DNA of 64,000 nt from Halobacteriovoraceae bacterium (GTDB lineage: Bacteria; Bdellovibrionota; Bacteriovoracia; Bacteriovoracales; Bacteriovoracaceae). Under the pieces are notes generated by a model that made no database searches, was not told where the DNA came from, and saw only the letters and a program-made list of their open reading frames with translations. How positions within the stretch are numbered: position 1 is the stretch's first letter; each line of letters starts with the position of its first letter. The stretch lies in the NCBI GenBank assembly GCA_002713145.1, contig PAVS01000003.1, positions 65,707 to 129,706 on the forward strand, written 5' to 3'. Shown here in pieces: positions 25,817-34,518 of this stretch. The translations under genes were made by a program, and so were the position numbers.

Positions 25817-28369
25817 TTATCTCGCCCCACCTAAAACTTGGCCTTGACTTTTTTGCATTCGAACGGCACCAGGAACGGTGACAGGTTTATCATTTGCAGC
25901 TCTCTGGGCCTGACCCGCTTTTGATTGTGAGTCAGCTGAGCTACACACCATATTTCCGTCTTTTGATATTTCTAGCGTGACCGCTACAATACGTGTTTGC
26001 GCACTTGGTGAGAAATCATAATTATCAACGAGATCATTTTGGACTTCCGTGTTCTCATTGAGTTGCTCTCTAATAAGAGTGATGGCTTCATCACCTTCAG
26101 ACTCATCCGCTTCATCATCATCTCCAGAGCTAATACTATCAAGTGTTCCAGCAGTGGAGGTTGAAACTTCTTCTCCACTCGGTGAGCCCAAGGCACTATC
26201 ATACCATTTTATTTTTACATCATAATCTGCTGGGATTCCTCCCTCTTCTCCTGGATATGTTTTTCCATTAAAATTATAGCTTAGCCTTAAACCGCGACCT
26301 GAGTCAGTTGGACTGAGGCTTACTGAACAGGCGAGGGATGGCGTCTCGTCGTTTTCATCTTCTTCATCGGCTCCCACTCCGTTACTATTATCTTCTCCGT
26401 CATTATCTGAGTTAAGTGCGGGGATAATAACTTCTGCCTTGTACTCCTTGCTTTCTATTGTAGCTACTGCTTCTAAGTTTTGAGGAGTTTCTCCTTTATT
26501 CACCTCATAATAAACAACTAGTGTATTATCGTCTTGTTCATCAACTTGGGTTGTATCTTGAGCATCGTCTTCAGTAACTGGGGCATCATCGCCGGCTTCA
26601 TCTGCATCATCTTGAGAGTCATCTCCTGCATCAGCTGCATCATCTTGAGCATCTTCTCCAGCATCTTGATCATCGTCTCCATCGTTTTGAGCATCATCTC
26701 CGTCATCCTGAGCATCGTCCCCATCACTAGTTGAGCCTTCTTCCGTTGTAGTGCTTTCTTCACATGGTGTACCTGCTGCGCTTTCAACTTTAGTTCCGCC
26801 ATTAAGTGTAACCAGGTCATCGCTAGGGTTAGGAATTGGAGTGTCACCTCTCGCTGTAAGTGTAATTGTAACTATGGATTTAGTTGCTCCATCACATGTA
26901 GATTTATCAGCTTTGTTTGCCACAATTGTAAAATCGGCATCTGGATCTACCGCCTGGTCTGTATCATCTCCCTCAGTATCAGGACTATCTGATAACTCGG
27001 CTACATCTCTGCCAGATGTCGTTGTTCCAATTTGTGTGTCACCGGTATTATCTCCACTTGTATCTGCACCTGCTGTTGTGATCGCAGGTTCATCCCCGGA
27101 AGGTTGAAGAGGAGTCGTTGTTTGTCTGCCTATAGGGCAGAGACCTAATTCATGATATTGTGCCATATGATCTCGTCTGAGATCTCGTATTTCTCTTTCA
27201 TCCAGATCGTTTTGAGCTCGTGCATTTTCTTCGGATCGAGCGAGAGATCCAGCTCTACTACTGATAAGATTGCTAATTTGTTGTTCATAATTTTGTTCAT
27301 CAAAAAGTATGCGATCGGCTGCGCTTAAAAAATCTAACCAGCTTTCTGTATTTTCATCTGCAGATAAAGATCGATTAGAAAGAACAGAGCACATGGCTGA
27401 ATTGCCGGTTAAGACTTCAGTGATCTGTTTGGTTTGATTGATAATTCCAAAACAGGTGCGATGATAAAACATTTTATTGGCAAACTCATAGTCAGATGTC
27501 CCGCCAAATAATTCAACACCTTCTGGAACTGAGCTGGGTCTGTCACCTGCGCAAAGACAAGAATCATACATTGATCTAAAAATATAAAAGAATTCATTGT
27601 CAGGGGCTCGTTCTTGGGCTTTTGACAAGATGATGGCATCCAATCTGTCTCTATCAGATTGCGAGCTAAGCGCATCTCTTGCTTTAGAGCATAACAGAGA
27701 TGAATTTAAACCGTCATTGCTATTTCCATCCACACAAAAAGGTTTAGCATCACTTCCATCTCTAGGATCATGTCCATATATGGTTGGATTACAAAGAACT
27801 TTACCTTTTTGAGAGCATGAACTGCGATTACCAGGGCGCAGAGAAAATGATCCATTTTCGAAGACAATGGAAGTAAAGCTGTTATTTGAAGTTGCTGTCG
27901 TATACTTTTGTTTTGACCTTCTAAAAAAATCTTTGATAGCGCTAGCATTATCTCCTGGGAGTCTATCGATTTCATAACGGGTACGATTATTTTCAAGGTT
28001 GAGGGGGTGCGTACATTTCCCATCTCTTGTTTTAAAAGAAATCCAACCAGCGTAAAAACAGATATTGTCCCTTATAGCATCACTTGTGGGTACTAATTCT
28101 TCAGCATAAGCACTCGCGATAAAAAAATTAAAAATCTTGGAATAAGTTTTATATTTCTTTTTATCTTTTTTCTTCGCCTTAGGAGTCAGCTTTTCATATG
28201 TTATAAGGTATTGGTGAACCAGCTTTATGGTTTCTTTTTGTTGATTTTGATTGAGATGGACAAAATCTTCATAGGTAATTATGCTCTGCCCGGCGATGGC
28301 CAGATTTGATGTCCCTAAGGCTGTATTCACCAGCAATAGGATTATGAATGCCAATTTATACATCAACAT
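25817..28369 (-). CDS. Secreted protein with an acidic repeat region
   Basis: 850 residues. A signal-like N-terminus (MYKLAFIILLLVNTALGTSNLAIA) precedes a Lys-rich segment (KAKKKDKKKYK near 60) and a Cys-containing region (about 90-340). Around 543-617 the chain is almost only Asp, Glu, Ala, Gly and Gln, built from seven-residue units such as DDGDDAQ. Beta-rich, Ig-like stretches flank it (ADFTIVANKADK, LVVYYEVNKG). Such acidic exported proteins often bind calcium or remain disordered. Start: ATG at 28369 with AAAGG 7-8 nt upstream. No named family. Confidence 0.75.
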   Translation of the reverse strand: MLMYKLAFIILLLVNTALGTSNLAIAGQSIITYEDFVHLNQNQQKETIKLVHQYLITYEKLTPKAKKKDKKKYKTYSKIFNFFIASAYAEELVPTSDAIRDNICFYAGWISFKTRDGKCTHPLNLENNRTRYEIDRLPGDNASAIKDFFRRSKQKYTTATSNNSFTSIVFENGSFSLRPGNRSSCSQKGKVLCNPTIYGHDPRDGSDAKPFCVDGNSNDGLNSSLLCSKARDALSSQSDRDRLDAIILSKAQERAPDNEFFYIFRSMYDSCLCAGDRPSSVPEGVELFGGTSDYEFANKMFYHRTCFGIINQTKQITEVLTGNSAMCSVLSNRSLSADENTESWLDFLSAADRILFDEQNYEQQISNLISSRAGSLARSEENARAQNDLDEREIRDLRRDHMAQYHELGLCPIGRQTTTPLQPSGDEPAITTAGADTSGDNTGDTQIGTTTSGRDVAELSDSPDTEGDDTDQAVDPDADFTIVANKADKSTCDGATKSIVTITLTARGDTPIPNPSDDLVTLNGGTKVESAAGTPCEESTTTEEGSTSDGDDAQDDGDDAQNDGDDDQDAGEDAQDDAADAGDDSQDDADEAGDDAPVTEDDAQDTTQVDEQDDNTLVVYYEVNKGETPQNLEAVATIESKEYKAEVIIPALNSDNDGEDNSNGVGADEEDENDETPSLACSVSLSPTDSGRGLRLSYNFNGKTYPGEEGGIPADYDVKIKWYDSALGSPSGEEVSTSTAGTLDSISSGDDDEADESEGDEAITLIREQLNENTEVQNDLVDNYDFSPSAQTRIVAVTLEISKDGNMVCSSADSQSKAGQAQRAANDKPVTVPGAVRMQKSQGQVLGGAR
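26643..26726 (-). repeat. Four tandem 21-bp units coding acidic heptapeptides
   Basis: Four consecutive imperfect 21-bp units (26643, 26664, 26685, 26706), each reading on the minus strand as an Asp-rich heptapeptide of the DDGDDAQ type. Less regular units continue to about 26550. It is an in-frame expansion in a coding sequence. Confidence 0.8.
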
Positions 28370-28391
28370 ATGCTACCTTTATAATCTCTCC

Positions 28392-28411
28392 CTATAGCCT
28401 ATCGGCTATAG
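28392..28411 (-). other. Perfect 8-bp stem-loop at the predicted 5' end of the acidic protein mRNA
   Basis: CTATAGCC-GATA-GGCTATAG forms an 8-bp stem with a 4-nt loop. It starts 6-7 nt after a perfect TATAAT box, so it should be the first structure of the transcript. It could protect the 5' end from RNases or, as DNA, be an operator over the start site. Confidence 0.5.
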
Positions 28412-28417
28412 AACACT

Positions 28418-28423
28418 ATTATA
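28418..28423 (-). promoter_or_regulatory. -10 box of the acidic protein gene
   Basis: A perfect TATAAT on the minus strand about 50 nt before the ATG at 28369. No recognisable -35 lies 16-18 nt upstream. Confidence 0.5.
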
Positions 28424-28532
28424 TTAGTAAAACACTCCGGTAATGGGGGCATCTCTTAGAAATTGATGTAAAATTAGGCACTTAAAAAGACTTAATATTC
28501 GTAAAGAAAATAAGATAAGCCAATTATTCGTG

Positions 28533-29444
28533 TTATTTTTCAGGCTTATCCTTGTCCTCATCGGGATCAAAGCTAAATTCAATTTGAACATCATCTTCTG
28601 GATTCTCATCTTGTTCAAGTTCATCTTCAGCGAGAGAGATTTGGACAAAATCCTCTTCCGCCTGATTAATTTCCTCGATGGTTTCCTGGTCTTGTGCTGG
28701 TAGATGATCAAAATCGATATCGGCTTTAATCTCTTTATATGGATAAAATTGATAAAGGTGATAAAAGAACAATCCAAAGGCGAATGCCAGAAGAATATGG
28801 CCAAAAGCATGGAGCTGAAAATAACTTTGGGGATCACAATTAAATTTTTGTTGATCAAGGTATATCGCCAAACTTCCTAACAAAAAAAGAAAATAGCTGA
28901 GAAAGCATGTACCCGTGTTTTCATTTTCATCATTGGTTTTTTTGATTTTAAGTTCCAGCAAAATATAAAGGGTGAAAATGAGAGGAACAAGGATTTCAGG
29001 ATGAGCAAATTTTTTATACAACAAAAATGAGAGGAGTAGGTAGACAAACCCTGATGTTAAAAGAATGGGAGTTCTTTCGGTGTAGCTAATTTTACCCCAT
29101 CTGATAAAGCTTTTCACGAGGCCAATCATAATCAAGATAAAGAAGCTCCCATGAGCAAGCAGTTGCATAATAAAATTATTCATCAAATGAAAACCAGCAG
29201 TAAAAATGGCGGCCAAGACAAAAATATTCACAAACAGTTTTAAATCTGGATGGTCTTTTTTCAAAAGAAAACTACTGCAGATAAAAGCCACGATAAGAAA
29301 GGCAAAAGAGGACACAGTATTCACAGGCTCACTCATGAGATAACAGGCAATTTCCTCACATCGAGAACTGCTTGGATAACCTAATAATTCAGTATAAGCA
29401 TACCAAGGGCACTGATGACCATGAGGGTTAAAATAATACGACAT
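28533..29444 (-). CDS. CREST/alkaline ceramidase-like membrane hydrolase with acidic tail
   Basis: 303 residues with about seven membrane segments in the first 235. The spacing of a Cys-Glu pair (RCEEIACYLMSEPVN), Ser (NTVSSFAFL), a His (GFHLMNN) and a final QLHAFGHILLAF with H-x3-H fits the CREST superfamily of metal-dependent membrane hydrolases, which includes alkaline ceramidases. The last 65 residues are very acidic and soluble (EEDFVQISLAEDELEQDENP). AAGGAG before the ATG supports the start. Sphingolipids have been reported in Bacteriovorax, which makes a lipid role plausible but unproven. Confidence 0.65.
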   Translation of the reverse strand: MSYYFNPHGHQCPWYAYTELLGYPSSSRCEEIACYLMSEPVNTVSSFAFLIVAFICSSFLLKKDHPDLKLFVNIFVLAAIFTAGFHLMNNFIMQLLAHGSFFILIMIGLVKSFIRWGKISYTERTPILLTSGFVYLLLSFLLYKKFAHPEILVPLIFTLYILLELKIKKTNDENENTGTCFLSYFLFLLGSLAIYLDQQKFNCDPQSYFQLHAFGHILLAFAFGLFFYHLYQFYPYKEIKADIDFDHLPAQDQETIEEINQAEEDFVQISLAEDELEQDENPEDDVQIEFSFDPDEDKDKPEK

Positions 29445-29510
29445 ACCGTCTCCTTAATTATATTAATAGGATAACAAGATGCGCATATAAAAGGCAAGTC
29501 TTGGAATTTA

Positions 29511-29540
29511 TTGACGCAATAGTCATCCCTGTTCTAAACT
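29511..29540 (+). promoter_or_regulatory. accD operon promoter
   Basis: TTGACG, 18 nt, TAAACT (4/6), about 35 nt upstream of the accD ATG; the leader carries AAGAAGG. It probably drives the overlapping series accD to the M23 lipoprotein gene. Confidence 0.5.
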
Positions 29541-29575
29541 AGGGCCACAATGAAAACGAGTGAAAGAAGGTAATT

Positions 29576-30427
29576 ATGGGTTGGTTTAATAGTGTCAAAA
29601 ATCCAAAAATAAAAAATATCAAAAAGAAAAATGATAATGTCCCTGTGGGCCTTTGGAAAAAGTGTACGAGTTGTGGTGAGATTTTACAGTCCACTCGTCT
29701 AGAAGAGAATCATCAAGTTTGTCCTCACTGTAATCATCATTACCGCATTACCGCAAGTCAAAGAATTGAGCTATTAGTGGATAAGGGGAGCTTTAAAGAG
29801 TACATTTCTGATTTTAAATCTAATGACCCCTTAAAGTTTAAAGATAAAGTCTCATATGAAGAGCGCTTAAAAAAAGCAAAGACCAATACTGGAAAAGACG
29901 ACGGAACAATTTGTGGTCTAGCCACTCTTGAAGGTAAAAAAGTTGCCTTAGCTGTTATGGATTTCTATTTTATGGGTGGCTCAATGGGTGTTGTGACCGG
30001 TGAAAAAATCGCAACGGCCATGGAGTTAGGTCTTGAGCATAAAGCACCTGTTATAGTTATTTCATGTTCTGGGGGAGCAAGAATGCAAGAAGGTATTCTC
30101 TCTCTTATGCAAATGGCAAAAACATCAGCTGCGCGAAGAAGATTAAAAGATAATGGAATCCCGTATATATCCGTTTTAACTGATCCCACTACCGGAGGAT
30201 GTGCTGCAAGTTTCTCCATGCTTGGGGATATTAATATTGCAGAACCAAAAGCTTTGATCGGCTTTGCTGGTCCTCGAGTTATAGAGCAATCTATTCGTCA
30301 AACACTTCCTGAAGGTTTTCAGAGGTCTGAGTTTTTACTAGAACATGGATTTATAGACACAATTGTTCCTAGAGAAAAACTCAAATCAGAGCTCTCATTT
30401 TATATAAAGATGTTCTCACAAGAATGA
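29576..30427 (+). CDS. accD: Acetyl-CoA carboxylase carboxyltransferase beta subunit
   Basis: 283 residues. The N-terminal zinc ribbon is complete (CTSCGEIL ... CPHCNHHYR). The carboxyltransferase domain follows with ALAVMDFYFMGGSMGVVTGEK, VISCSGGARMQEGILSLMQM and LTDPTTGGCAASF, then AEPKALIGFAGPRVIEQ. It transfers carboxyl from biotin to acetyl-CoA with AccA, which is not in this window. Its stop overlaps the folC start by 4 nt, the common accD-folC pairing. Confidence 0.97.
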   Translation: MGWFNSVKNPKIKNIKKKNDNVPVGLWKKCTSCGEILQSTRLEENHQVCPHCNHHYRITASQRIELLVDKGSFKEYISDFKSNDPLKFKDKVSYEERLKKAKTNTGKDDGTICGLATLEGKKVALAVMDFYFMGGSMGVVTGEKIATAMELGLEHKAPVIVISCSGGARMQEGILSLMQMAKTSAARRRLKDNGIPYISVLTDPTTGGCAASFSMLGDINIAEPKALIGFAGPRVIEQSIRQTLPEGFQRSEFLLEHGFIDTIVPREKLKSELSFYIKMFSQE

Positions 30428-31587
30428 CCCCTGATCATTGGCTTGAGAGTCTTTTTCATGGGGAATATTTCTCTGGGGAATTTGAACATCTTAAATCTCT
30501 TATAGCTAGCCTCAATCTGAATCCTCAACAATCTAAGATTATCACTATCGCTGGGACTAATGGAAAGGGTGAGACATCTCGTATTCTAACCGGATATATA
30601 AAAAAACATTTTTCAGTCTATACTTGGACTTCTCCCCACTTAAAATCAGTCACTGAGCGTTTCGCGGTGGACGGAGAAGAAATTGATTCAGATAAGTTGA
30701 TTGCTATTTTTGAGAAAACAAAATCTCTTCTGAATGAGGAATTAAAAACATTGAGTTATTTTGAATTCCTTTTTCTCTCTTTTCTCGTCCTTATCGAAGA
30801 ATCTCCTCCAGATTATATAATTTTGGAGGTTGGGTTAGGGGGGCGTTTGGATGCGACCAACACTCTTGATACCGATTGCGCTGTAGTCACAAGTATTTCT
30901 AGAGATCATCAACATTTACTAGGAAATAGATTAGAGCAAATTTTGAAAGAAAAATTGGGAATAATGAGAGTCAATGCACCACTTATCACTTCATTTGAAA
31001 CTCAATATCTAAGGACTCAAACTCAAAAAATGGCATCTCAACTTGGTGTGGAATGGATGGATATGTTTGATAAGGAGAATAGCCAGGTTTCAGACTCTTT
31101 TACTCAAAGAAATACAGTTATGGCCCAAGCGATATGCAAATACTTTGAAATACCTTACTCACAAACTGAGGTATTTCATTATGCTTCTCGAGGAAGTGTA
31201 GTGATCGATGATTGTGAATTTCATTTGTATCCGAGCCATAATATTGATGGATTGAGAAAATTAGTTCAATTCTTGTGTGCACACCAGTATACTAATTATG
31301 ATTTAGTTTTAGTTTCATTTAGTAAAAGAAGCCTTTCTGAATTGAAAGTGATGTGCCGCATTCTGCTGCAGCTTTTTACAGTAAATCAAATTAAACTAAC
31401 TCATTTTGAACATATAAAATCAATTGACGAAGGATCGTTAGAAAAGATTCAAGAAGAATTTAAATTTGAAATACTACAGAACAAACATATATTTTCCCAA
31501 GTTAACATTCCAGGGGGCAAAGTTCTTGTCACTGGCTCTAATTATTTTTTGGGCAGCCTTTCCCTGCCAAGCACAATCGAAAAATGA
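30424..31587 (+). CDS. folC: Folylpolyglutamate synthase/dihydrofolate synthase
   Basis: 387 residues of the Mur ligase-like family. Motifs: ITIAGTNGKGETSRIL (P-loop), YTWTSPHLKSVTERF, LEVGLGGRLDATN and TSISRDHQHLLG. The C-terminal ligase domain is shorter and less conserved than in E. coli FolC. The final 60 nt overlap the lptD start in another frame, so lptD is likely coupled to it. Confidence 0.9.
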   Translation: MTPDHWLESLFHGEYFSGEFEHLKSLIASLNLNPQQSKIITIAGTNGKGETSRILTGYIKKHFSVYTWTSPHLKSVTERFAVDGEEIDSDKLIAIFEKTKSLLNEELKTLSYFEFLFLSFLVLIEESPPDYIILEVGLGGRLDATNTLDTDCAVVTSISRDHQHLLGNRLEQILKEKLGIMRVNAPLITSFETQYLRTQTQKMASQLGVEWMDMFDKENSQVSDSFTQRNTVMAQAICKYFEIPYSQTEVFHYASRGSVVIDDCEFHLYPSHNIDGLRKLVQFLCAHQYTNYDLVLVSFSKRSLSELKVMCRILLQLFTVNQIKLTHFEHIKSIDEGSLEKIQEEFKFEILQNKHIFSQVNIPGGKVLVTGSNYFLGSLSLPSTIEK

Positions 31588-33928
31588 ACTCCAACTAAGC
31601 TTAGGTGATTCTGTAAATATTTACTCAGAAAAAGCCTATCGTCGAGACAATGGAACCTATTTTGAAGCCGTGGGAAATGTTATCATCATCTCTGGTCAAG
31701 ATACACTCTACGGTGAAAAAGCGACTCTTAATTCTAAAACGGGAGATATCACACTTGAGGGAAGTGTCAGATATATAGGTAAAAATATAACTATTTATGG
31801 ATCGCGAATCGCTCTCAATATGAATAGCAATAAACTTGAGATGGATAATGCGAGAATGATTACCACTGAGTTTAGTATCGTCGCGAGCAAAATCAAAAAA
31901 ATATCTGAGAATAAATATTTCGCAAAAGAAGCTGAGTTTACAACATGTAGAGACTGCGTTGAATCTTGGATGATCTCTGGTCAAGAAGTGCATTTAGAAA
32001 TAGGAGAGTATGTTCAAATTTATCACGCCCTTGCCAAGATCAAAGGGACCGATGTTCTTTATTTACCTTATATAGCTCTTCCCGTAAAAACAACACGAGA
32101 GTCAGGACTTCTTTTTCCTCAGTTAAATCAAAGAGCTCCAGAAGGGTTTATTTATGAACAACCTGTTTTTTGGGCCATCGATGAAGATAAAGATGCCACC
32201 TTCACTCCCACATTTTTAGGGGAACGTGGGTTAGGAACAAATCTGCAATATAGACAGGTTTTTGCGGAAAAAAACTGGCTTGAAATCAATAGTAAATTGG
32301 TTATGGATGAAATCTATCAACCCAGAGAGCAAAATACTTCGGCTTCCAATAGACATTATTTTCGTAATTATTTTGAATTAGAAAATCATTCCCAATGGAG
32401 TAATAGTTTTTCCCATCATGTCTTGATTCAAGGGTCAGGAGATACGGATTTTTTCAGAGATTTTAATTATTATACCGATGATAGATTGCTGAGCAATGAC
32501 TACGGAATTGATTTTTTCATAAATCAACGTTTTGATCAGTTCTCTTTGAGTTTAGAGTCGAGTTATAAGCGTAATATTCTCGTGGATGACCCTACGGAAT
32601 TTGATAAACAATACGTTCAAACTCTTCCTACCGTGAACCTTTCAGTCATGCCTCAGCTGCTGTATCAAGGTGAGCATAAATTTTTACATAAGATTTCTTC
32701 AGGCTTTAAAAGTCGTTTCTCGAACTTTAAACAAGTTGAAGAAGCAGAGGAGGAAGATGCTTACTTGAGAAATGCTCATCGAATCGAGGCATATCCTTAT
32801 GTCCATTTTAGCTTGCTTAACTGGGGCCCTTTAAATTTAAGTTCGAATATTTCGATTGATTATCAAGAATATAATTTTGATGAGAGTGAAGAGCAAAATT
32901 TTTCAAAATATACCAATTTAATTTCAACCGAAGTAAGTTTTACGATGGATCGAATTTTTGGCTTGGCCTATGAGGAGACATATAGTCGTGATGAATTTCG
33001 AGAACAAGATTTAATGAAATTCAAAAATCAATCAGGTAAAGAACCTAAGAAAAACGACAAACTTATTGGTGAGCTACCAAGCTTTGAAAGTGCCCTTGCC
33101 AGAGAGAGATTTAAAGTGACCAGTTCAAGTTATAGGCATGCTCAAGAATTTAAATTCATACATCATCAAATATTGGCGAGTGATGAGTCTGGAAATGAAC
33201 GCTTTTTAGCTCAAATTCAAGAGGAAGAAGGTTGGTTTGATTACCGCGACGCAATTATTGAAGATTTAGATGAGCTGCAATCAAATGAAACGAGGACCAC
33301 AATACCTCTCAAAAATACATTCGAATTTCAATGGAATAATTCACTGATCAAAAAAACACCTAAAAATTATATCTACTCAACAGATGAAAAATATCTTAAA
33401 GATCAATTTAACTACTCAACCATAGGTTATTTTGAATTATCACAAGGGCTTCTCTTAGAAGAGTCAGCAGATAGTGTTGAAGACAAGCTGACCAGACTTT
33501 ATTTAAACTCAGGCTATAATGTGGGGTCATGGCGTTTTAAACTAACCGATTATTATTTTCATCAAACGAGTGATAATATTCTAACTTTACATGCTCAAAA
33601 AAGGTTTGAACGTTTAAGCCTTTTAGGGAAGTATGACCACAACTCATTTACGTCCTCTAACCTTAAAGTCATTCAAACTGGTTTTCAATTCAGACCCCAT
33701 GATATTCTTGGATTCTCCTATCTTAAATCTTTTGACTTGGATGCAAATGAGGATATCAGTTCTATTTATCAAGTAGACTTCATGCCTCACAATAACTGTT
33801 GGATCGTCAATTTGAACTATAGAGAAACTCTGATAGAACAACGATTTTCAATTAATTGGGAATTTAATTTTGGAAATGAGGAGTTCAAAGAATATAGAAC
33901 GAACTTCTGGAACTTCACTCGTATATAA
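31526..33928 (+). CDS. lptD: LPS-assembly protein LptD-like outer-membrane protein
   Basis: About 800 residues. An N-terminal OstA/LptA-like beta-jellyroll (YFEAVGNVIIISGQDTLYGEKA, LEMDNARMIT) is followed by the conserved linker TTCRDCVESWMISG, LPYIALPVKTTRESGLLFPQL, and a long aromatic beta-barrel to the C-terminal NFTRI. LptD places lipopolysaccharide in the outer leaflet. The start is most likely a TTG at 31526 with GGGGG 9 nt upstream, giving a signal peptide ending near PCQAQS; a TTG at 31466 is an alternative. The CRDC pair is the only obvious disulphide candidate, fewer cysteines than E. coli LptD. Confidence 0.88.
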   Translation: MSLALIIFWAAFPCQAQSKNELQLSLGDSVNIYSEKAYRRDNGTYFEAVGNVIIISGQDTLYGEKATLNSKTGDITLEGSVRYIGKNITIYGSRIALNMNSNKLEMDNARMITTEFSIVASKIKKISENKYFAKEAEFTTCRDCVESWMISGQEVHLEIGEYVQIYHALAKIKGTDVLYLPYIALPVKTTRESGLLFPQLNQRAPEGFIYEQPVFWAIDEDKDATFTPTFLGERGLGTNLQYRQVFAEKNWLEINSKLVMDEIYQPREQNTSASNRHYFRNYFELENHSQWSNSFSHHVLIQGSGDTDFFRDFNYYTDDRLLSNDYGIDFFINQRFDQFSLSLESSYKRNILVDDPTEFDKQYVQTLPTVNLSVMPQLLYQGEHKFLHKISSGFKSRFSNFKQVEEAEEEDAYLRNAHRIEAYPYVHFSLLNWGPLNLSSNISIDYQEYNFDESEEQNFSKYTNLISTEVSFTMDRIFGLAYEETYSRDEFREQDLMKFKNQSGKEPKKNDKLIGELPSFESALARERFKVTSSSYRHAQEFKFIHHQILASDESGNERFLAQIQEEEGWFDYRDAIIEDLDELQSNETRTTIPLKNTFEFQWNNSLIKKTPKNYIYSTDEKYLKDQFNYSTIGYFELSQGLLLEESADSVEDKLTRLYLNSGYNVGSWRFKLTDYYFHQTSDNILTLHAQKRFERLSLLGKYDHNSFTSSNLKVIQTGFQFRPHDILGFSYLKSFDLDANEDISSIYQVDFMPHNNCWIVNLNYRETLIEQRFSINWEFNFGNEEFKEYRTNFWNFTRI

Positions 33929-34518
33929 TGAAAGCAGACGTCTTTTTACTCGACTTTCAAGATAGTTTTACTTTTCAAATATATTCTGAATTACTCAAAC
34001 TCAATCTTAATTTAAACATCAAAGTGATACCTCTTGAAGAGATAGAACATTTTCTAAACGAAGAAAAGAGAGGCTACTATATATTGGGACCTGGGCCTGG
34101 TCACCCGCAAGATTATAAAGAACTATATCCATCACTTCATAAAATTCTTAACAATCATGATAATCAAGTCCTAGGAATTTGTCTTGGCCATCAAATTATT
34201 TGCCACCTTAAAGGCTTCTCTATCCAACGCTCAAAACATCCAACCCATGGGATGCAAATTAAGTATCATTTAGAAAAAAAATTGCAGAGAGCTTTGTCCC
34301 TACCTGAAGAAATCTATGTTCAGCGCTATAATTCTCTCGCAGTCATGGCGCTCAATGAGAACCCCACACAGTGGCCTGAGTTAAAACATATTCATGATGA
34401 TGAACTTGTCATTGCACAAGATAAAAACATTTTGAGTTTCCAATTTCATCCCGAATCTATTGGAACTGTTGAATCACAACAGTTCTTTCTCTCCTATTTA
34501 GGAGGAACATGTCTATAA
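33928..34518 (+). CDS. Class I glutamine amidotransferase (TrpG/PabA-like)
   Basis: 196 residues. The triad is present: the nucleophile in LGICLGHQIICHL and His-Glu in SFQFHPESIGT; LLDFQDSFTFQIYSEL and LGPGPGHPQD are the usual oxyanion and substrate strands. Proteins like this supply ammonia to anthranilate or aminodeoxychorismate synthase; no chorismate-using partner is adjacent. The next gene resembles TrpF, which hints at a former tryptophan cluster. ATG overlaps the lptD stop by 1 nt. Confidence 0.85.
   Translation: MKADVFLLDFQDSFTFQIYSELLKLNLNLNIKVIPLEEIEHFLNEEKRGYYILGPGPGHPQDYKELYPSLHKILNNHDNQVLGICLGHQIICHLKGFSIQRSKHPTHGMQIKYHLEKKLQRALSLPEEIYVQRYNSLAVMALNENPTQWPELKHIHDDELVIAQDKNILSFQFHPESIGTVESQQFFLSYLGGTCL

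Noticed and set aside
26643..26726. The 21-bp repeats as a CRISPR array
   Set aside because: Units are directly adjacent with no spacers and are in frame within a coding sequence.
28424..28858. 144-codon minus-strand frame overlapping the ceramidase-like gene
   Set aside because: Same strand but different frame inside the CREST gene's acidic tail; low-complexity product, no start signal.
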